Below the pieces are notes generated by a model. That model did not search any database. It had not been told where the DNA came from and saw nothing but the letters and a program-made list of their open reading frames with translations. Below are positions 59,028 through 64,000 of a stretch of 64,000 nt of DNA, piece by piece. How positions within the stretch are numbered: position 1 is the first letter of the stretch; each line of letters opens with the position of its first letter. A program made the translations under genes and the position numbers. Source of the DNA: Mucidula mucida (taxonomy: Eukaryota > Basidiomycota > Agaricomycetes > Agaricales > Physalacriaceae); contig JADNYV010000027.1 of assembly GCA_015501055.1 (NCBI GenBank), positions 62,001 to 126,000 on the forward strand, read 5' to 3'.

Positions 59028-61707
59028 ATGCCTCGCAAGCTCAGATCTCAAGCAAGGCGTGACTACAATGAATTAGACGACGAATCTCTCCTCCCCACGT
59101 CAGGGCAGTATACGTTTCCACCACCCAGCCCCACAACGCCGACCTCTGTGCAGCAGATGAAGCGCAGCAATAATGTCAGACTGTCCAGCATGGACGTGGA
59201 TAGCACACCTGGTGCCCGTGGTTCAGCCACTTTGACGGCTTACGAGGAGCGCCTTGACAAGGAAGACGCCAATTACTACCGCCAGAACTACAAGGCCTAT
59301 ATCGAAGAGGACTTGGATCATAATCGAGTCTACGTCCCCGCCGACGATTTTCTCCGGGTGGTATTCAATGTGACTTTTGAGGCTCGGCACGACGTCCGCT
59401 ACCAAGCGCTGATAGAAGCCATATCGACAGACAAAGCCTTCGCTCGTGCATGGAGTGGATATCTCGGCCGCTGCAGTGACAACCGTACCGGCCCAAGGAC
59501 AGAGAAAATCCTCTACGACTCACGCGTTGATGTTTACAACGCCGCCTTGGAATATCTAGACAAGCATTACCCAGACGACGTCGCTCCAGAGGATCGCATC
59601 CGTTTCTACAAAAATGATCCTGTTCGACTCAAGTACGGTGTCTACGCCGATGGCGTCAGTCCCGACCTTGGATACGTGTATCAGCAGCTGTTGTTGCTTA
59701 AGACGCGCACGCTCTCCGATCTGTGTAGGAGAACCCTTGGTGCGGCCATGCTTGTTGGAGTAGAGGAGATGAAAGCGCGAGATGGAACGTTGCTATATGG
59801 TAATCTTGCACGGTTTAGGACCGTGAAGACTCAGATGCCAGTCGGTCTGTTGTCATTCTCACTAGGTCAACATCTACTGATACGTCTTTAGGGTTCGAAG
59901 GGGTCCAGGACCTGAAGCAAGACATCATAGGTATCCCCGAAGAAACCGATGGCACAGGAATTCCATTGGAGGACGAGGAGGAGCTAGACTCCGAGGCTGA
60001 TGAAGACGCCGACACGGCTGACCCTGAGCCTGGTAGCATGAAGAGGAAACAACTTCGTGACCACCATTCAGCTACTCCCAAGGTCGCGCGCATGGGCGAG
60101 AGCCAAAGGCTTCCGGTCAGATCGCCAAGGAAGTTGACGGACGTCCAGGTTCAATGTGCTAGCTACGCCATGGAAGCCCTTTCCCTCACTCCTCTGCGCT
60201 CGCACTTTATCATGTCACTTGTCGACCGAACCCGCTTGCAGCTCATGTATTATGATGCCTCCGTCATTATGGTCGCGTCGCCTGTTGACATGTCCACTGC
60301 AGAAGGCAAAGCCTTCTTCCTCTCGATGGTCATTGCCCTACGCCGCATGAACTCTGTGGACCGCGGTTTCAGGAGCATCATCCACGACCACAGGAAATTC
60401 ACACACAAGCTAGGATACATGGCGACGCAGTTGGGAGCCACCAAAGGCGATCGTGTCTGGTCCAATCTCTTGAAGAATATGGTCTTGCAGACTGAGATTG
60501 GAGCATACGTTATCGTCGAAGTTCTGTTCCGCCAGGCCGGTCTCGTTGGCCGCCTCACCTACGTCGTCAAAGCCCGTCACCAGGATCGTCCCACTGAGAC
60601 CGTGGTTATCAAGATCAGTTGCCCAAGCTTGTCGCGAGAGCCGGAGGAGAAACTGGTCAACGCCGCGCGAGACGCCGCGATTGAGATTGGCGGGGAGAGT
60701 CACTGGGTGCTCAAGCATCTTCCGAAGATCGTACACGCAGAGGATATCGAGACCACCCCAGGGTCTACCCAAGATCGCGTTGCTTCCTTCCTGAACAAGG
60801 AGGCTTCCTACGTCGACGGAGGAAAGTACCATTACGAGTATCGCACGCTCCATATCGTCATATTGGAGGAATTGTTTTCGATTAACAAGTTATCGTGCGC
60901 GTCTGATTTCGCGCAAGTGTTTTTCGACGTTCTTAATTGTACGTTTTCAGTTCCTGCGTTTGATACCATGTTACTCACTTAGTTACAGGTCACAAATGGC
61001 TCCACGATGTCCCCCGTATCTTGCACCGCGATATCAGCATGAGTAACATCATGTATCGCTACCATGATGGCGCTGTATGCGGCGTCCTAAACGATATGGA
61101 TCTCTCCTCCCTCGTAGCCGACCTCGAGCAGCAAAAGGCGACATCTTTCATGCGCACTGGCACGCCGCCTTTCATGGCAGTGGACTTGCTCCGCACTGAC
61201 AAAAAGGAGACCGTGCATCTCTATCGACACGACCTGGAGTCACTCTTTTATGTTTTGTTGATTCTTTCTACCCGCCATCGCATCTCATACTATGGCCTTC
61301 CTGAAGCCTATAATCTTGTCAAACGAGTTGCCCCGCCTTTTAGTGAATGGTTCAAATCCTCCCTCACGTGGGAGCAGCTAGCTGTCGCCAAGGACAACTT
61401 CATAAAGACGGCCTTCCGTGGCACGATGACTATCAATAACCTCTTTCCCCCTGACTCCTCGTTCGTCGGTTTTAGAAATTGGATCATTCGCCTGAAATCC
61501 GTCATGTCTTCTGGATTCAACGGCCGGGAGGATTATTATGACGCGATCGTCATGGCGCAGGAGCTGGGCGATATTGAAGGTCAAAATATTACTTTCACTG
61601 AGGAAACTCTGGACGGGAAAATTCAGTATTCCACATTTTTCGATGTGATGAAGTCCTTCGCGGGCAAGGATCTTCGAGCTCCGCCTGTGAACCTTGATAC
61701 GTTGTAG
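59028..61707 (+). CDS. FunK1 fungal-type protein kinase
   Basis: Member of FunK1, a kinase family amplified in mushrooms and linked to multicellular development. Starts MPRKLRSQARRDYNELDDES (an upstream in-frame ATG at 58974 would add 18 residues). An N-terminal region of about 280 residues has YRQNYKAYIEEDLDHNRVYV and acidic DEEELDSEADEDADTADPEP. The kinase domain has VVIKISCPSLSREPEEKLVN (ATP Lys region), SHWVLKHLPKIVHAEDI, ILEELFSINKLS and ASDFAQVFFDVLNC. Next come LHRDISMSNIMYRYHDG (HRD loop), GVLNDMDLSS (metal-binding Asp), RTGTPPFMAVDLL and RHDLESLFYVLLIL. Two introns (about 59850-59891 and 60941-60987) join in frame. Catalytic residues are present, so it looks functional. Confidence 0.9.
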
Positions 61708-62339
61708 ACTACTTGTATGGAACGTGATGATCGTTACTTTGTATTTTTGCACAATTGCCAGAAATTTCTCGTAGATAGGTGACCTCCGCGTCTAGGATCT
61801 ACAAGCTGTATTGCGGCGCACGGGTCTCACATATCACGTGGACGCTCTGTCGCGTCTCTTCGTCTGTTACCACTGCAAACAAGCTTATGTAGCTAAATCC
61901 ATCACAACATTGCCTCCCTATTCGGATTCGTTGAACAGGCTCTGTCTTTCATCGACGGCTTCTGTCTTTAGAAAATTTCTGTCTGGTCGAGCGGGCTACG
62001 CATTTTGAGGAATCCGAGCATGGGCGCCTTTGTACAGCTCTCACAACCACAAGTACCGGGTCTCCCGAACCGCCCACTACTGCAGAGCGACCTGCCATGC
62101 AAGCTGGAGAAATAGGCATGCTTGTTAGTCTCGATACCCGACTTCATAGCGAAGGGACGACAGTTGTTCCCTTTTGTAAATGCTGGTCACTTTCTCCCAC
62201 ACGTTCCCCAGATAACATGCCCGGAAGACGGTCAGATAAACTCCATTTACAAAATGCGGAACTGCTACACAACACCTCGTACGTCCGCGTACGGTCTCTC
62301 CGCATGATCAGCAGCGCTCAAAGTAGATCTCATCAATTT
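61708..62339. other. Intergenic region
   Basis: Only short unrelated frames. The N-terminal half of a FunK1 gene might once have lain here before the fragment at 62340, but no convincing match is visible. Confidence 0.3.
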
Positions 62340-62606
62340 CTAGGCCACAAATTTCTCTACAATAATCACTGCGTTTTGTATGGCGACATCAGACTGAGAA
62401 TGAGTAACCTCACAAGCCGTTTTGATGATGAGGGCCACCACTTGAACGACATGGATCTCCTCTGGCCTGGACAATCCTGCGGAATTGAGGCAATATTATT
62501 CGGACGCACCGGCACGCCGCCTTTCATGGTAAACGATCTGCTTGTAAGTATCGGTAAGGTACTGAGAGTCCAATCACACTTCATTGTGCCCCTGGTGCAT
62601 CGTTAA
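62340..62606 (+). pseudogene. FunK1 kinase fragment, catalytic Arg lost
   Basis: Aligns with the catalytic segment of the neighbouring kinase: GHKFLYNNHCVLYGDIRLRM against HKWLHDVPRILHRDISMSNI, LNDMDL conserved, then FGRTGTPPFMVNDLL against FMRTGTPPFMAVDLL. HRD has become YGD, the loop after it is altered, and nothing of the domain before or after is present. A dead partial copy. Confidence 0.8.
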
Positions 62607-62631
62607 ACCTCGTCAGCCACCATGGAGGCTC

Positions 62632-63156
62632 AACCGACTCACAAAGGAAGCTGCTTCTGTGGCCAGACCTCTTGGAAAATTGTGGGCATGACTATCCTTA
62701 GCGCCTACCGTCATTGTAGTCTCTGTCGACGCATAACCTGTGGGTGGTACCTCCTCTAGTCCGAGTCGGCGCATCTGATGTTGATCACTAGTTCTTGACA
62801 GCTTCTGCATTTATCCATACGATGCATTTTCCGGACAGCTCGTTCTCCTGCACCCATGGTCCCCGTATTCGTGCCGATGTCTATAGTGTTGAAGGCAAAC
62901 CCTGGAAGCGTTGTCACCGCTGACCAAACTGCGGTGCCGTTGTGGCTGCAAAAAGGGTACCTGGAGTATGGGGGCAGTCAGCTGGCGCAAGAAAAGAATG
63001 GGAAGATTAAGGATTGGGACTGTGTCAAGCCTACGGCGCATATCTTCTACGGCACCAGGATGCTAGATATTGATGCGTATTTCTCTTACCGACGCGTCTC
63101 TCGATCAACTCGGCAGATGGGACGGGTACGAGAACAAGTCTAATAGAATTGGTTAG
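62632..63156 (+). pseudogene. GFA-domain (Mss4-like zinc) protein, broken
   Basis: GFA-family proteins bind zinc with two CxxC pairs and a CxC-type site. The first exon, MEAQPTHKGSCFCGQTSW and YRHCSLCRRIT, carries two of the Cys clusters; after an intron of about 60 nt comes SAFIHTMHFPDSSFSCTHGP and EGKPWKRCHR, directly followed by an in-frame TGA and PNCGAVVAAKRV. Downstream GSQLAQEKNGKIKDWDCVKP and TAHIFYGTRMLDID are in another frame, and RWDGYENKSNRIG before the TAG is in a third. One nonsense codon and at least two shifts make a pseudogene most likely. Its formaldehyde-related name is historical and gives no function here. Confidence 0.72.
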
Positions 63157-63489
63157 TATTTGGTAAGTGCCTTGATCATATTTATGTTTTTGTGCGCCCC
63201 TAACGCAGTTTACAGGTCATCAATGGCGTCGAAATACGCGTACAAATCACTGTGTGGCGGAATTTATAATGATTGAGGATTCGGAGTGAACTTCGCGGTT
63301 TTGGTATGCCTTCCTGGGTTAATAGGTTTTTTTTTACAGCATTCAATTTACAGAAACCAACACTGTCGCAAACTGGAAGACTATGAGATCACGTTACCGC
63401 AGACACGGAACAGTGGTAATGTCACAGCCTGAGTGTTCCTTTACCTCTTACCTTCACGCCGCGACATATACAACCCGTCGACTCAGAAC
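63157..63489. promoter_or_regulatory. Region upstream of the last FunK1 gene
   Basis: 333 bp with no gene; it contains a run of nine Ts near 63328 and should carry the promoter of the kinase that starts at 63490. Confidence 0.35.
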
Positions 63490-64000
63490 ATGGCAGAACT
63501 TTTGGAAGAAGCGACACACGTCCACGAATCGTTGAAAGGCATAACACTCACTACACTAGATGGCACCTATGCCTTGGGAGAAATGCTTTATCGTCGAGGT
63601 GACCGCTACATCGTCAGAGCACATCGAATAGCTGCACCTGAATGTCTCGACACGCCGCGTGCCGTGGTAAAACTCAGTTTACGCACGGCTTTGCCATCAC
63701 CAGAGGAGAGACTGCTTTACAAAGCGAAGAAGGTAGCGATTGATGCGGGTGGAGACACGCACTGGGTCCTGCAACACCTGCCTAATATCATTCATAACGA
63801 GGACCTACGAATCACTCCTGGTTCGACTCAAGCTCGTGTCGTGAAAATCATAGACAATGTGTTCTGCCACTGCGATCCCTGTGAAGAACGCGTTCTTCGC
63901 GATGAGGGCCCCGAGACATTGCGCATTGTCTTCATGGAAGAGTTATTCTCAATTAAGACTCTGACCACTGCCTCTGATCTTGCGCAAGTGTTTTTTGACA
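63490..64000 (+). CDS. FunK1 fungal-type protein kinase, truncated by window end
   Basis: Open from ATG 63490 to the last base of the window (170 codons, no stop). MAELLEEATHVHESLKGITL is followed by ALGEMLYRRGDRYIVRAH, PRAVVKLSLRTALPSPEER (the ATP-Lys region), AIDAGGDTHWVLQHLPNIIH, ITPGSTQARVVKIIDNV, TLRIVFMEELFSIKTLT and ASDLAQVFFD, in step with residues of the kinase at 59028. That match breaks off just where the intron precedes the HRD exon. The start lies near the kinase domain, so the roughly 300-residue N-terminal region of the first kinase is absent or uses upstream exons. A three-Cys patch (CHCDPC) replaces part of the first kinase's linker. Confidence 0.82.
   Translation, partial: MAELLEEATHVHESLKGITLTTLDGTYALGEMLYRRGDRYIVRAHRIAAPECLDTPRAVVKLSLRTALPSPEERLLYKAKKVAIDAGGDTHWVLQHLPNIIHNEDLRITPGSTQARVVKIIDNVFCHCDPCEERVLRDEGPETLRIVFMEELFSIKTLTTASDLAQVFFD

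Overview
The window looks like a piece of a mushroom-forming basidiomycete (Agaricomycetes) chromosome. Nearly every gene is broken by many introns of about 50 nt with GT...AG ends. Genes sit on both strands with short gaps. The accessory content is typical of the class: FunK1 kinases, amplified F-box and BTB proteins, a GFA-domain gene, a PDR-type ABC transporter and a Ngaro tyrosine-recombinase retrotransposon. I cannot name the species from sequence alone.

Layout. 1-8 kb: a decayed HNH-type gene, MCR1 (mitochondrial NADH-cytochrome b5 reductase, minus), a HOG1-type MAP kinase (plus) and a D-amino-acid oxidase (plus). 8.7-12 kb: a small acidic protein head-to-head with THOC1/HPR1, a decayed duplicate of the THOC1 3' end and a tRNA-His gene. 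12.4-22 kb: a paraoxonase-like lactonase, then an acetamidase-type amidase divergently paired with a DUR3-type urea permease across a GATA-rich 0.7-kb promoter. 22.2-23.8 kb: a BTB/POZ gene whose 3' end carries a 744-bp LTR element with two identical 109-bp terminal repeats. 24-37 kb: a Rap1-like BRCT/Myb protein, a membrane-anchored GH27 alpha-galactosidase, a possible Ies4 subunit and the giant DOP1 gene. 37-45 kb: an F-box gene cut in two by a full-length 6.28-kb Ngaro element. 45.5-53.5 kb: an Ssp120-like EF-hand secretory protein and a PDR/ABCG transporter. 53.7-58.2 kb: two more F-box paralogues, a dispersed repeat and a 66-bp inverted repeat. 58.2-64 kb: an intact FunK1 kinase, a dead FunK1 fragment, a broken GFA-domain gene and a third FunK1 that runs off the end.

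How genes relate. DUR3, the amidase and the D-amino-acid oxidase all serve scavenging of organic nitrogen; the first two share a promoter with about nine HGATAR sites by eye, suggesting nitrogen-catabolite control. HOG1, THOC1, DOP1 and MCR1 are housekeeping genes that merely sit nearby.

Two cautions. Several conserved genes (HOG1, THOC1, DUR3, DOP1, lactonase, oxidase, Rap1-like) each need one or more single-base corrections to read through, mostly deletions and often in short homopolymers, so consensus errors are likely in this assembly. Other genes (MCR1, amidase, alpha-galactosidase, Ssp120, ABC transporter, first FunK1) read cleanly with plausible introns. Exon boundaries were inferred by eye.
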